From assembly GCA_021772595.1 (NCBI GenBank), contig JAJFLS010000152.1, positions 1 to 9,765 of the forward strand: a stretch of 9,765 bases of DNA, given 5' to 3'. This document shows, piece by piece, positions 1 to 6,116 of the stretch. Made by a program: the position numbers and the translations under genes. A model generated the notes under the pieces. That model was not told the origin of the DNA. It did no database searches and saw nothing but the letters and a program-made list of their open reading frames with translations. The first letter of the stretch is position 1, and each line of letters starts with the position of its first letter. The stretch comes from Opitutales bacterium (GTDB lineage Bacteria; Verrucomicrobiota; Verrucomicrobiia; Opitutales; Opitutaceae).

Positions 1-526
1 TGACCGCCTCGTATCGATTGTGTTTCACGAGCAGCAGGGCGCCCACGGTCAAGGCGATATGCATGCCGAGCCAGGCGATGCCCGCATCCTGCTTGAGCAG
101 AATGAGGCCAACAGTGAGACTGGCGTAGGTGAGGCCCGAGATGAGAAGCGCGAGCCTGGAGTAGATTCCGGCGAGAATCATAACACCCACGGCGATAAGG
201 ACATAGCCTAGCACGCCGTCGTAAATCGAAAGCGCGAATCCAGGAATGAGGGGCTCTTCGGCCAGCTTTTCGTAAAGCGGCACAGGAACGCCATGATAGA
301 GGGAAAAGCCGTATTCCTTCACCGTGACTTCGCTCATGATGGCGAAACCGCCATCTTCGCCGCCCAGCGAGACTTCCTTGGTCACGGTGCCCGAGAATTT
401 CTCGATTCCGGTGACCAGGGCCCTAAGGCCAAGCCAGGCGCGCAAGATCAAATACGCGAAGAACGAAGCCGAATCGGCTCCGCAGCATTTACTGTCGGAA
501 GAGGAGGGAGGGGAGGAATCGCTCAT
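1..526 (-). CDS. DoxX-like integral membrane protein (C-terminus cut by window edge)
   Basis: Reading the minus strand from the ATG at 526 gives 175 codons with no stop before the window edge. The protein begins with a Ser/Pro-rich, cysteine-containing stretch (CC at residues 14-15), then shows hydrophobic segments at about 23-42, 100-120, 124-144 and 148-168. These are the spacing and character of the small four-helix DoxX/MauE-like membrane family, and the segment GIEKFSG at 40-46 after the first helix fits that family. A loop of about 55 residues separates helix 1 from helix 2, longer than in a minimal DoxX protein. Some relatives take part in redox or terminal-oxidase-associated functions, but no specific role can be read here. 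No strong ribosome binding site is seen upstream (gggtaaattcaaaATG). The gene faces away from purH. The membrane-protein call is secure; the family call is moderate. Confidence 0.72.
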   Translation of the reverse strand, partial: MSDSSPPSSSDSKCCGADSASFFAYLILRAWLGLRALVTGIEKFSGTVTKEVSLGGEDGGFAIMSEVTVKEYGFSLYHGVPVPLYEKLAEEPLIPGFALSIYDGVLGYVLIAVGVMILAGIYSRLALLISGLTYASLTVGLILLKQDAGIAWLGMHIALTVGALLLVKHNRYEAV

Positions 527-685
527 TTTGAATTTACCCAATAGGTGTCTGTTTTGTTGTTGTCCAGATTAGAAGCGTTTGCAGCGGCAACTGAATCGAC
601 TGAACTCTTACAGTTTCAGGAAATCTGTCAATTTTGGAGCACGGATAGGGCAAACTTTGATCAGAAAAAGAGAATTGATGCCTGG

Positions 686-821
686 TTAGAGACTGTTAAC
701 AATTAGGAAAAACATTCGGGACGGCGCCCGAACGCTACCTATTTAAAAGATTTTCAGGGTAGTGAACGGGCGCCGCCCCGTTCCAACATTTCGCCGAATC
801 GACTTATTCAACAGTCTCTTA
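686..821. mobile_element. MITE-like palindromic element, 130 bp, with TTA direct repeats
   Basis: The 9-bp inverted termini GAGACTGTT (689-697) and AACAGTCTC (810-818) enclose 130 bp, and each end is bordered by TTA (686-688 and 819-821), as expected of a 3-bp target duplication. Inside is a second inverted repeat of about 18 bp: cggcgcccg plus aacgctacc at 722-739 against ggtagtgaa plus cgggcgccg at 758-775, with three mismatches and an AT-rich loop. No transposase is encoded, so it would have to be mobilised in trans. The termini and 3-bp duplication are in keeping with IS5/IS1031-type elements, but I cannot compare them with a database. Confidence 0.5.
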
Positions 822-984
822 GACTATTTCAGAGAGGAGTCGGGCGGGGTCCAAATTGTCGCAAGGTAGGGATGGACCGCCGGGCCGTCCGCAGACGAAT
901 GATCCCGTCCCGCGCCTGCAGGATCGAGCCCTACCATTGGGGTACGAGATTCGTTGAAAAATGGTTGCTTAACAACGTTCCTCA

Positions 985-1049
985 GTCGCTTCGCTCATTC
1001 GTCACTTGATCCCTCGTCGGGACTCGGGGTAGGATCGCCGCGAAGCGAC
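985..1049. repeat. Imperfect palindrome in the purH leader
   Basis: GTCGCTTCGC (985-994) is exactly complementary to GCGAAGCGAC (1040-1049). The 45-nt interval can fold further through gatcc (1008-1012) with ggatc (1032-1036) and an inner ccc...ggg pairing. It lies about 100 bp upstream of the purH start and could be a leader structure or a dispersed intergenic palindrome. It does not match the purine riboswitch pattern. Confidence 0.4.
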
Positions 1050-1151
1050 GGCAGGATTCGAAGTAAGGATTGCTTTTCACGATTTCCATTTTTCTTGTTT
1101 TCCGGTTTTTCGATCTTCCAATTATCGGCAAATCGCTCATACGAAGTTCAT

Positions 1152-2315
1152 ATGATTTCACTTCGCTACGGAACCAATCCCCATCAAGCAGAAGCCTTCA
1201 TCGAGCTTCCCGATCCTTCGCCTTTGAAAATCCTCAACGGCGCTCCCGGATTCATCAATATGCTGGACGCGCTCACGTCTTGGCAGCTGGTGAGAGAGCT
1301 CAAAGAGGCTACGGGAAAAGCGTCCGCAGCTTCCTACAAGCACGTCAGCCCAGCCGGGGCCGCCATCGCGAAGCCCATCGACGAGGCCTTCAAGGAGTCC
1401 CAATTTCTGAAAACCACCGATTTCTCGCCCGTCGCCAGCGCCTACGTGCGGGCTAGGGGAGGGGATCGGCTTTGCTCGTTTGGGGACGCTCTGGCCGTAA
1501 GCGACACCGTTGACGTGAGCCTGGCTCAATTCCTCAAGACGGAAGTTTCGGATCTCATCATAGCGCCGGGCTACGAGCCCGAGGCCCTCGAAATCCTGAA
1601 GAAAAAGAAGAAGGGCGGATTCGTCATTCTAGAGATAGACTACGATTTCATGCCCGAAGGCCTGGAGTCGCGCGAACTGTTCGGAATCGGCCTCCAGCAG
1701 ACCCGTAACAGCCGCCTGATCACCAAAGCGGACTTGGCGAACGTCGTTTCCGACAACAAAGAAATTTCCGCAGAAACGCTCGAGACGCTTCTCGTGGCCG
1801 CGATATCGCTCAAATACACGCAGTCGAATTCAATCAGCGTGGCCTACGACGGCCAGATCGTCGGCATCGGCGCCGGCCAGCAATCCCGAATCCATTGCAC
1901 GCGGCTTGCATGTGACAAAGCCGACAAATGGTTCTTGCAGCGCCATCCAAAGGTCCGAGGGCTCCAGTTCAAAGAAGGAACCAAGAAAGTCGATAAGACG
2001 AACCTGATCGACCAGTTTCTGCTTTGGGATTCGCTCAGCGCGACCGAAGAAGCGATGATGCTCCAGAATTTCGATACACGCCCGGATCCGATCACACGCG
2101 AAGAACGCGTGGAGTGGAATCGTCAATACAAGGACATTTGCCTAGGCAGCGACGCGTTCATACCATTCCGCGACAACATCGACCGTGCCAGCCGCTCGAA
2201 TATCCAGCACGTAGTCGAAACCGGCGGATCCTTGCGAACCGAATACATCGTGCAAGCCGTCAACGAATACAACATGACGCTCACGCACACTGGCATCCGC
2301 AGCTTCCTGCATTAA
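1152..2315 (+). CDS. purH: Phosphoribosylaminoimidazolecarboxamide formyltransferase (stand-alone AICAR transformylase)
   Basis: This enzyme transfers a formyl group from 10-formyl-THF to AICAR to give FAICAR, the penultimate step of de novo purine synthesis in the cytosol. The 387-residue protein carries the family blocks in order: RYGTNPHQ at 5-12, LNGAPGFIN at 28-36, SYKHVSPAGAA at about 61-71 with the catalytic Lys-His pair K63/H64, then TQSNSISVAYDGQ followed by GIGAGQQSRIHCTRLA from residue 223, SDAFIPFRDN, and a C-terminal HTGIRSFLH like the HTNLRLFHH end of other AICARFTs. The N-terminal IMP cyclohydrolase (MGS-like) domain of bifunctional PurH is absent. The length fits the roughly 390-residue single-domain form of several phyla, so IMP cyclohydrolase should be encoded elsewhere. 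I chose the ATG at 1152 because it precedes the first conserved block; the open frame back to 954 has no conserved features. The ribosome binding site is weak. Confidence 0.93.
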   Translation: MISLRYGTNPHQAEAFIELPDPSPLKILNGAPGFINMLDALTSWQLVRELKEATGKASAASYKHVSPAGAAIAKPIDEAFKESQFLKTTDFSPVASAYVRARGGDRLCSFGDALAVSDTVDVSLAQFLKTEVSDLIIAPGYEPEALEILKKKKKGGFVILEIDYDFMPEGLESRELFGIGLQQTRNSRLITKADLANVVSDNKEISAETLETLLVAAISLKYTQSNSISVAYDGQIVGIGAGQQSRIHCTRLACDKADKWFLQRHPKVRGLQFKEGTKKVDKTNLIDQFLLWDSLSATEEAMMLQNFDTRPDPITREERVEWNRQYKDICLGSDAFIPFRDNIDRASRSNIQHVVETGGSLRTEYIVQAVNEYNMTLTHTGIRSFLH

Positions 2316-2346
2316 AAATACCAGGATCATAGAAAAGGCGCAAATG

Positions 2347-2375
2347 CAGGAGCGGGTTTATCCCGCGATTTCCTG
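2347..2375 (+). terminator. Possible purH terminator hairpin
   Basis: The arms CAGGA-GCGGG (2347-2356) and CCCGC (2362-2366), gatt, TCCTG (2371-2375) form two stacked 5-bp stems with a 5-nt loop and a one-sided 4-nt bulge, 32 nt after the purH stop. There is no immediate T-tract; the first T-run comes about 20 nt later. It may be a weak terminator or a plain intergenic palindrome. Confidence 0.4.
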
Positions 2376-2520
2376 TCGAAAACTCTGAATATTTTTGCCC
2401 GCAGATTGTCCAGATAGGCGCAGATATGGTATTTGATTTTCGCCCACCATTCGACTGGGCTCATGGCTAGCGGGTCGCACGGATTTTCACGGATGGGTAA
2501 TGCTAGGGCTGGAGATTACC

Positions 2521-2593
2521 CACGAAGTTCACGAAAATCGTGAAGATTCACGAATGAGGCTCTAATTCGTAGCGGGACGACTGAGTCGTTCCG
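2521..2593. repeat. CACGAA repeats and a 10-bp-stem palindrome
   Basis: CACGAA occurs at 2521, 2530 and 2549, with TTCACGA (2528-2534) facing TCGTGAA (2538-2544) over a 3-nt loop. Further on, CGGGACGACT (2573-2582) and AGTCGTTCCG (2584-2593) pair around a single G, with one G-T pair. These look like dispersed intergenic repeats of the host chromosome, on the chromosomal side of the dif-like site. Confidence 0.45.
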
Positions 2594-2663
2594 ATCAACA
2601 GATGAGAACAGGGTAGTTTGTAAAAATACCTATGCAAACCCAGTTCCTGGCCTAAATATCTTA

Positions 2664-2691
2664 ATTAGACATAATGCCCATTGTGCGAAAT
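2664..2691 (-). other. dif-like XerC/XerD recombination site, candidate left attachment site
   Basis: Read on the minus strand, the 28 bp split into an 11-bp arm ATTTCGCACAA, a 6-bp centre TGGGCA and an 11-bp arm TTATGTCTAAT. The second arm matches the XerD-binding half of E. coli dif (TTATGTTAAAT) at 9 of 11 positions. The first matches the XerC half (GGTGCGCATAA) at 7 of 11, including the CGCA core and final AA. The exact 11-6-11 spacing is the dif architecture. Its place between the last chromosomal gene and the first phage-like gene fits an element that integrates by host XerC/XerD. The right-hand partner was not found in the window. Confidence 0.6.
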
Positions 2692-2709
2692 GCTCACTGG
2701 GGCGAGATT

Positions 2710-2818
2710 CCTAACCCGAGTTAGGGATTGCAAGTACGGTTCTTATCAATGGTATTCATTTAGTCCTAGTGGGTTTGGACTGTTCGGGTATGCCCTCGGC
2801 CTGGCCTTGGGCATGCCC
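2710..2818. other. Cluster of three stem-loops, candidate replication or packaging region
   Basis: Three hairpins follow each other. The first is CCTAAC (2710-2715) with GTTAGG (2720-2725), loop CCGA. The second is AGTCC (2762-2766) with GGACT (2777-2781). The third is GGGTATGCCC (2786-2795) with GGGCATGCCC (2809-2818), a 10-bp stem with one G-T pair and a 13-nt loop that itself contains GGCC-T-GGCC. In small ssDNA phages, clustered hairpins in the main intergenic region serve as plus- or minus-strand origins or packaging signals. The assignment here is by position and shape only. Confidence 0.45.
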
Positions 2819-2862
2819 TTATCGTCTCTAACTCCAATGAGACATAATGGAGGGGTTTCGCT

Positions 2863-3447
2863 ATGGTAGCGGTCCTTTTCGCTCGCCGGGACTCGGTTTA
2901 CAAGACGCTCCCCGATTGCGACGTCTGGGACGCGGACCGGGACGCCCTGAACTGGCCCGGTGGCTCTCCGGTCGTGGCTCATCCGCCTTGCCGGGCGTGG
3001 GGCTCCCTCTCGCATTTCGCGAAGCCGGTGGCCGGCGAAAAGGAGCTTGCCGTTTGGGCGATCGCCAGAATCCGCGAATTCGGCGGCGTCCTTGAGCATC
3101 CCGCCCGTTCGAGGCTTTGGCCGCATCTCTCTTTGCCCTCGCCAGGCCGACGGGACGAATACGGCGGCTTCACGCTCCCGGTCTGTCAGTTCTGGTGGGG
3201 CCATCTCGCCTTGAAGCCTACCCGTCTCTATATTTGCGGTGTCGGGCCCGCCGACGTCCCGGAGATCCCTTTTACAATGGGAGAGCCTCCGAGGGTCATC
3301 GGCAGCAACAGAAGGAAGGACCGATTGGGCCGTCCTGGAATGAGCCACAACAAGCGCGAGCGGACGCCGCCCGCGTTCGCCCGGTGGCTCGTCGAACTGG
3401 CCGGCAAGTGTGAGCTCGAATGCAAGCGCCAGGAGGTGCCGGCATGA
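2863..3447 (+). CDS. Degenerate C5-cytosine-methyltransferase-like phage protein
   Basis: This 194-residue protein is the first gene of the phage-like operon. Its ATG at 2863 follows GGAGGGG at a good distance. It shows HPPCRAWG at 40-47, like the Pro-Cys catalytic motif IV of C5 DNA methyltransferases (C43 as candidate nucleophile). GVLEHPARSRLW at 75-86 occupies the place of motif VI (normally ENV; here LEHP), followed by KPTRLYICG at 118-126. The end, SHNKRERTPPAFARWLVELA (161-180), resembles the C-terminal tails of phage-encoded cytosine methylases. The SAM-binding FxGxG motif I is not visible at the N-terminus, and a target-recognition domain seems absent. It may therefore be a minimal or reduced methylase, or a relative with another function. 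The gene ends in an ATGA overlap with the Rep gene, suggesting coupled translation. The methylase relationship is an inference from motifs. Confidence 0.6.
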   Translation: MVAVLFARRDSVYKTLPDCDVWDADRDALNWPGGSPVVAHPPCRAWGSLSHFAKPVAGEKELAVWAIARIREFGGVLEHPARSRLWPHLSLPSPGRRDEYGGFTLPVCQFWWGHLALKPTRLYICGVGPADVPEIPFTMGEPPRVIGSNRRKDRLGRPGMSHNKRERTPPAFARWLVELAGKCELECKRQEVPA

Positions 3448-5177
3448 ATCACCCTTCTACAACGGTCTATAAGGCTATGCTCAAGGAGGATTTCGAGCGC
3501 GAGGAATGGCAGAAGCATCTTGATAACGGAGGCCGCGAGCGTCTCGCGGAATTCGCCCGGAAGGTCGAGGCCGGATCGGAATACCGGACGGAACCTATTG
3601 AAGAGCGTGTCGGAAACGCCGTATATGTACGCTTCCCGGAACCGGAACGCGTTTCCGTGCCGGAACCGGAATTTCCGTCCGCAATTGCGGGCGAAAGCGT
3701 GGCGGAACCGTGCGGAAACGGCGGATTAGCGGTCCGACCGCTAGCCGATTCCGATGACGGTCCTCTATATAGAGTAGAGAATGCGAGTCCGTTCCGTTGG
3801 CTCGGATCGGCTCGGAGGCGGTTCATGGAGATTTCCAAAAGGGAAACGGGCGTTTGCGGTAATCCCGAGACTCTCCAACGGAAGCGAGAGGAAAACGAGA
3901 CGCTAAAGGATCAGTCCCACCGGATCGCCGGAGCCCTTGAACGAGCCGGAGTATCGGCCTACCGTGAAGACGAAAACAATCTGTACGTGTATCACGTGCA
4001 CTCGGGAGCGGTCCAGACGGTACCGAAATTCCGGCGCATCTGTTTCCTTCCGTACGTAGCGGCCCGCATCCGGGCTCCGATGGTCGCGTCTCTTGAGGCC
4101 TACCTTGAGTGCAATCCATTTTGCCGGATGTGGACCTTTACGAATGGCCAACGGGTCAAAACGGGCGAACTGCGGGAGACTATCACCGCGTTTCACCGTC
4201 GCCTTTCCCGGTTCTCCTCATGGCTTCGGACGCAAGGCGTCGAAATGGTTTTCCGGTCTACCGAACTCGGAACGCCGGAAACCGGGACGGAAACACGGAA
4301 CGGAAACACGGAACGGGACGGAACGGGCTCGGACCGTGAATTTGCGGGCGTGGAGCGTGACGAGAACGGCGATGCCCTTCACCATGTTCACTCCCATTGC
4401 CTTATCCGGTTGATAGACGGCCCGATGTCCAGAACCGCATGGGAAAACCTTCTGCAAGCCGTTTGGCGGAAATGGGGAAACCATTGGGACGACGGGAAGC
4501 GAGTCCTGGACGCTCGCGAGCTGTGCAAGTACGTGTTCAAGCCGGGCGAGATTCTGAGCCTTGAGGATTCCGAACTCGTCGAGCTTTACCATCAGCTCAA
4601 GCGTCTCAAAATCGTAGCCCCTTTGGGTGACTTGAGGGAGGATATTAAACGCCGTAAGAAATCCAAGTTGCGTCTGGTTCGCGAACCGACGCCAGACGGC
4701 AAAGTGTATCGAGAGGTTCAGGACTGGAATCGGCACCTGGCCGGCAAAAGCCAAATCGAGAAGGCGCTGACCAACGCGACCGCGAGCGGCCTCATCGATC
4801 CGAAAGAGTCCGACAAGCCGAAAATCCTCGCCCAATGCCTCCCTGGATTCGCGCCGGGATCGCTCGTCAAGGAGCCGCGAGTAATGGTCATGGCCAAGCA
4901 CTGGCAGAAAAAGGCGGTCGATAAGCATCGGCTAGTCGCGATCCTCCGGCACGAAACCCTACTAGAGTATCGCGCGGGCGTTTGCGCGGCTGGAAAAATT
5001 AGGGTCCACACTGGCACGCCAACTGTCCCGGCCTTGCAAGGCGAAATGCCTTGGATGCGCGACGTCGAGGAGCGCCACCGACCGCCAGGCGATCCGATTT
5101 TCGAGGAATTCCCGCAAACGGACCGGAAACCCCGTCCCCTTCCCTCCCCGCCTTCCGACCTTTTCAGCGAGTCATGA
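3444..5177 (+). CDS. HUH-family rolling-circle replication initiator (Rep)
   Basis: This 577-residue protein would nick one strand of the element's origin, stay covalently attached through tyrosine and start rolling-circle replication. The three HUH-endonuclease motifs appear in order: motif I MWTFT at 229-233; motif II HHVHSH at 313-318, the metal-binding His-hydrophobic-His; and motif III CKYVFKPGE around Y363, with a lysine three residues later (K366). A single catalytic tyrosine is apparent. The first 125 residues are Glu/Pro-rich with repeated PEPE units and look disordered. A second low-complexity Gly/Thr/Asn/Glu-rich insert lies between motifs I and II (about 273-300) and is encoded by tandem DNA repeats. 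The Pro/Arg-rich C-terminus lacks a recognisable helicase motif, so the element probably borrows a host helicase. The start at 3444 is favoured over 3420 by AGGAGGTG at 3431 and by the ATGA overlap with the upstream gene. Confidence 0.88.
   Translation: MNHPSTTVYKAMLKEDFEREEWQKHLDNGGRERLAEFARKVEAGSEYRTEPIEERVGNAVYVRFPEPERVSVPEPEFPSAIAGESVAEPCGNGGLAVRPLADSDDGPLYRVENASPFRWLGSARRRFMEISKRETGVCGNPETLQRKREENETLKDQSHRIAGALERAGVSAYREDENNLYVYHVHSGAVQTVPKFRRICFLPYVAARIRAPMVASLEAYLECNPFCRMWTFTNGQRVKTGELRETITAFHRRLSRFSSWLRTQGVEMVFRSTELGTPETGTETRNGNTERDGTGSDREFAGVERDENGDALHHVHSHCLIRLIDGPMSRTAWENLLQAVWRKWGNHWDDGKRVLDARELCKYVFKPGEILSLEDSELVELYHQLKRLKIVAPLGDLREDIKRRKKSKLRLVREPTPDGKVYREVQDWNRHLAGKSQIEKALTNATASGLIDPKESDKPKILAQCLPGFAPGSLVKEPRVMVMAKHWQKKAVDKHRLVAILRHETLLEYRAGVCAAGKIRVHTGTPTVPALQGEMPWMRDVEERHRPPGDPIFEEFPQTDRKPRPLPSPPSDLFSES
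3636..3677. repeat. GGAA-rich direct and inverted repeats within the rep 5' region
   Basis: CCGGAACCGGAA occurs at 3636-3647 and again at 3660-3671, 24 bp apart. The second half of each forms an inverted repeat with a following TTCCG: CGGAA (3643-3647) with TTCCG (3653-3657), and CGGAA (3667-3671) with TTCCG (3673-3677). Further CGGAAC or CGGAAAC units lie at about 3611, 3703 and 3713. They encode the PEPE-rich part of Rep but could also be Rep-binding iterons. Confidence 0.5.
4287..4312 (+). repeat. 13-bp perfect tandem repeat within rep
   Basis: ACGGAAACACGGA occurs twice back to back (4287-4299 and 4300-4312), continuing into degenerate ACGGGACGGAAC. Because 13 is not a multiple of 3, the two copies are read in different frames, which argues for recent slippage or for a function of the DNA itself. 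The tract lies in the low-complexity insert between HUH motifs I and II. Confidence 0.75.
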
Positions 5178-5386
5178 GCGAGAACGTCCCCCCATTCACG
5201 CAATCGGTCGCACCGAAAGAGCTAGCCTACGCTTTGAGCGAGATAGGCGTGAAACGCTCGGCGGCGTTCGTCCGCAAACAGTGCAAGTCCGGCGAGTACA
5301 AAACGCACCCGGTCGGGAAGCCCTACGAGATCCCCGCCAGTGAAGCCAACAGGATTTTAGGAATCGAAAATGCCAGAACCGACTGA
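5174..5386 (+). CDS. Excisionase-like winged-helix DNA-binding protein
   Basis: This 70-residue protein starts at an ATGA overlap with the Rep stop; the frame is open further upstream (5051), but that part lies wholly inside rep. Residues 13-62 fit the small MerR/excisionase-type helix-turn-helix (HTH_17-like): APKELAYALSEIGV, then a recognition helix RSAAFVRKQCKSGEY, a wing with HPVGKPYEIPAS, and a closing EANRILG helix. Such proteins bend or mark att DNA in phages and control excision or transcription. Next to Rep and in an element with a dif-like site, a role in recombination directionality or copy-number control is plausible but not shown. The assignment rests on pattern alone. Confidence 0.65.
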   Translation: MSENVPPFTQSVAPKELAYALSEIGVKRSAAFVRKQCKSGEYKTHPVGKPYEIPASEANRILGIENARTD

Positions 5387-6116
5387 AACAGAAATAGTTG
5401 CAGGGTCCGATTTCGTGATCGACCTGCCGACGCCGACAACGCCCGCGCCGACTCCGGAACCGGAGCCGCAAGCGGCAGAAGCCGAGCCCGTCGATACGCC
5501 GAAACAGGCCGTCATGGTCGATTCGGCGGGCGTCGAATACGATCCCGAGGAGCATATCCCGAAAACGCATCCTAGAGGTGGCCGGTGGATGCCTAGGAAA
5601 AAGGGGAATCGAAAGCGACCCTCCGAACCGGGAAGCCCGAGGCCGACGACGGCGCAAGCCGAGTCCCGGGAAGAGTCTTTCGTCGCGCTTCCGAAAGAGC
5701 CGGAACCCGAGCCCGAAATCGGGGAATCGGAGCCGCGAGCGATCAATCTCGACGCAAAAACGGCGGCCCAAACCGCGACCGCGATTCTGCATGTGGTTTC
5801 GATGCGCGTTTTCGGGGCCGGGGACGGGAAATTCTCGGCAGACGAGGTCAAGACGCTCAACGAAGCGGCCTTTCATGTGATCGACAAGCGAGGCGTGAAG
5901 CTCTCGCCGGAATGGGCTCTTGTCGCCGCCGTCGCGACGGTTTTCGGATCGCGTATGACGACGCCGAAAGGGCTTTCCCTGGTCGAGAAATGGAAAACGA
6001 AAATTTCGGACTGGTGGACGACGAGAAAGGCCCGCCGTGCCGGGAGGCATGTAAGGAAAACTCAAAGACAAGCGGACGGAATGGGAGGATCGGAAGATGA
6101 TGGAAACGCTGATTGA
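5370..6116 (+). CDS. Pro/Glu-rich phage protein of unknown function
   Basis: This 248-residue protein starts 17 bp before the end of the upstream gene, after an AGGA at 5360-5363 region. Residues 1-45 are a Thr/Pro/Glu-rich disordered tail. Residues 57-79 hold a charged block, YDPEEHIPKTHPRGG followed by RWMPRKKG, of the D-x-x-x-H...G-R-basic type that I recall from small phage proteins of unknown role. A second Pro/Glu linker spans about 82-122. The C-terminal half is helical, with moderately hydrophobic stretches at 131-150 and 181-195 and a very basic tail (TTRKARRAGRHVRK, 217-230). No clear transmembrane helix or catalytic motif is seen. A modular DNA-binding or membrane-peripheral virion protein would fit, but the function is unknown. 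It overlaps the next gene by 20 bp. Confidence 0.7.
   Translation: MPEPTETEIVAGSDFVIDLPTPTTPAPTPEPEPQAAEAEPVDTPKQAVMVDSAGVEYDPEEHIPKTHPRGGRWMPRKKGNRKRPSEPGSPRPTTAQAESREESFVALPKEPEPEPEIGESEPRAINLDAKTAAQTATAILHVVSMRVFGAGDGKFSADEVKTLNEAAFHVIDKRGVKLSPEWALVAAVATVFGSRMTTPKGLSLVEKWKTKISDWWTTRKARRAGRHVRKTQRQADGMGGSEDDGNAD

Larger units (their letters stand above)
527..1151. other. Intergenic region between divergent DoxX-like and purH genes
   Basis: This 625-bp stretch has no convincing gene. It holds a MITE-like palindromic element (686-821), a small GC-rich hairpin around 874-890 (ggac...gtcc) and an imperfect palindrome at 985-1049. It must also contain the promoters of both flanking genes, but I could not identify convincing -35/-10 pairs. 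The purH frame is open upstream to 954, but that extension reads like translated intergenic DNA. Confidence 0.7.
2663..2849. repeat. 14-bp direct repeat AATKAGACATAATG, two copies 173 bp apart
   Basis: The copies at 2663-2676 and 2836-2849 are identical except for one base (T or G at position 4). Each contains the XerD-type arm (minus strand TTATGTCTNAT). Only the first copy has a good XerC-type arm across a 6-bp centre; at the second copy the corresponding arm is poor. The repeat brackets the hairpin cluster. The second copy ends immediately before the GGAGG of the next gene. Confidence 0.6.
2316..2862. other. Non-coding junction between purH and the phage-like operon
   Basis: This 547-bp stretch holds no convincing gene. 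In order it contains a terminator-like hairpin (2347-2375), CACGAA repeats and a perfect 6-bp-arm palindrome (2521-2593), a dif-like site (2664-2691), three stem-loops (2710-2818) and a second copy of the dif-arm sequence (2836-2849) just before the ribosome binding site of the first phage-like gene. The chromosome-element boundary most likely lies at the dif-like site. Confidence 0.65.

Noticed and set aside
954..1151. N-terminal extension of the purH frame from a TTG at 954
   Set aside because: The 66 extra residues have no conserved features and cover a palindrome. The AICARFT family begins near the ATG at 1152.
850..1151. Purine riboswitch or tRNA upstream of purH
   Set aside because: The palindromes present do not give the conserved purine-aptamer core or a cloverleaf with a T-arm consensus.
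2681..2869. Short frame of 62 codons with a hydrophobic middle, possibly a small coat protein
   Set aside because: It begins at a TTG inside the dif-like site, spans the hairpins, has no ribosome binding site and runs into the start of the next gene.
2746..3348. Long minus-strand frame opposite the first operon gene
   Set aside because: Composition is Arg/Pro-rich without motifs. It is the complement of a well-supported coding region.
4218..4928. 236-codon minus-strand frame inside rep
   Set aside because: The plus strand carries all three HUH motifs. The opposite frame has no recognisable domain.
5196..6071. 291-codon minus-strand frame
   Set aside because: Extremely Arg-rich product, as expected from the complement of Pro/Ala/Glu-rich coding sequence.
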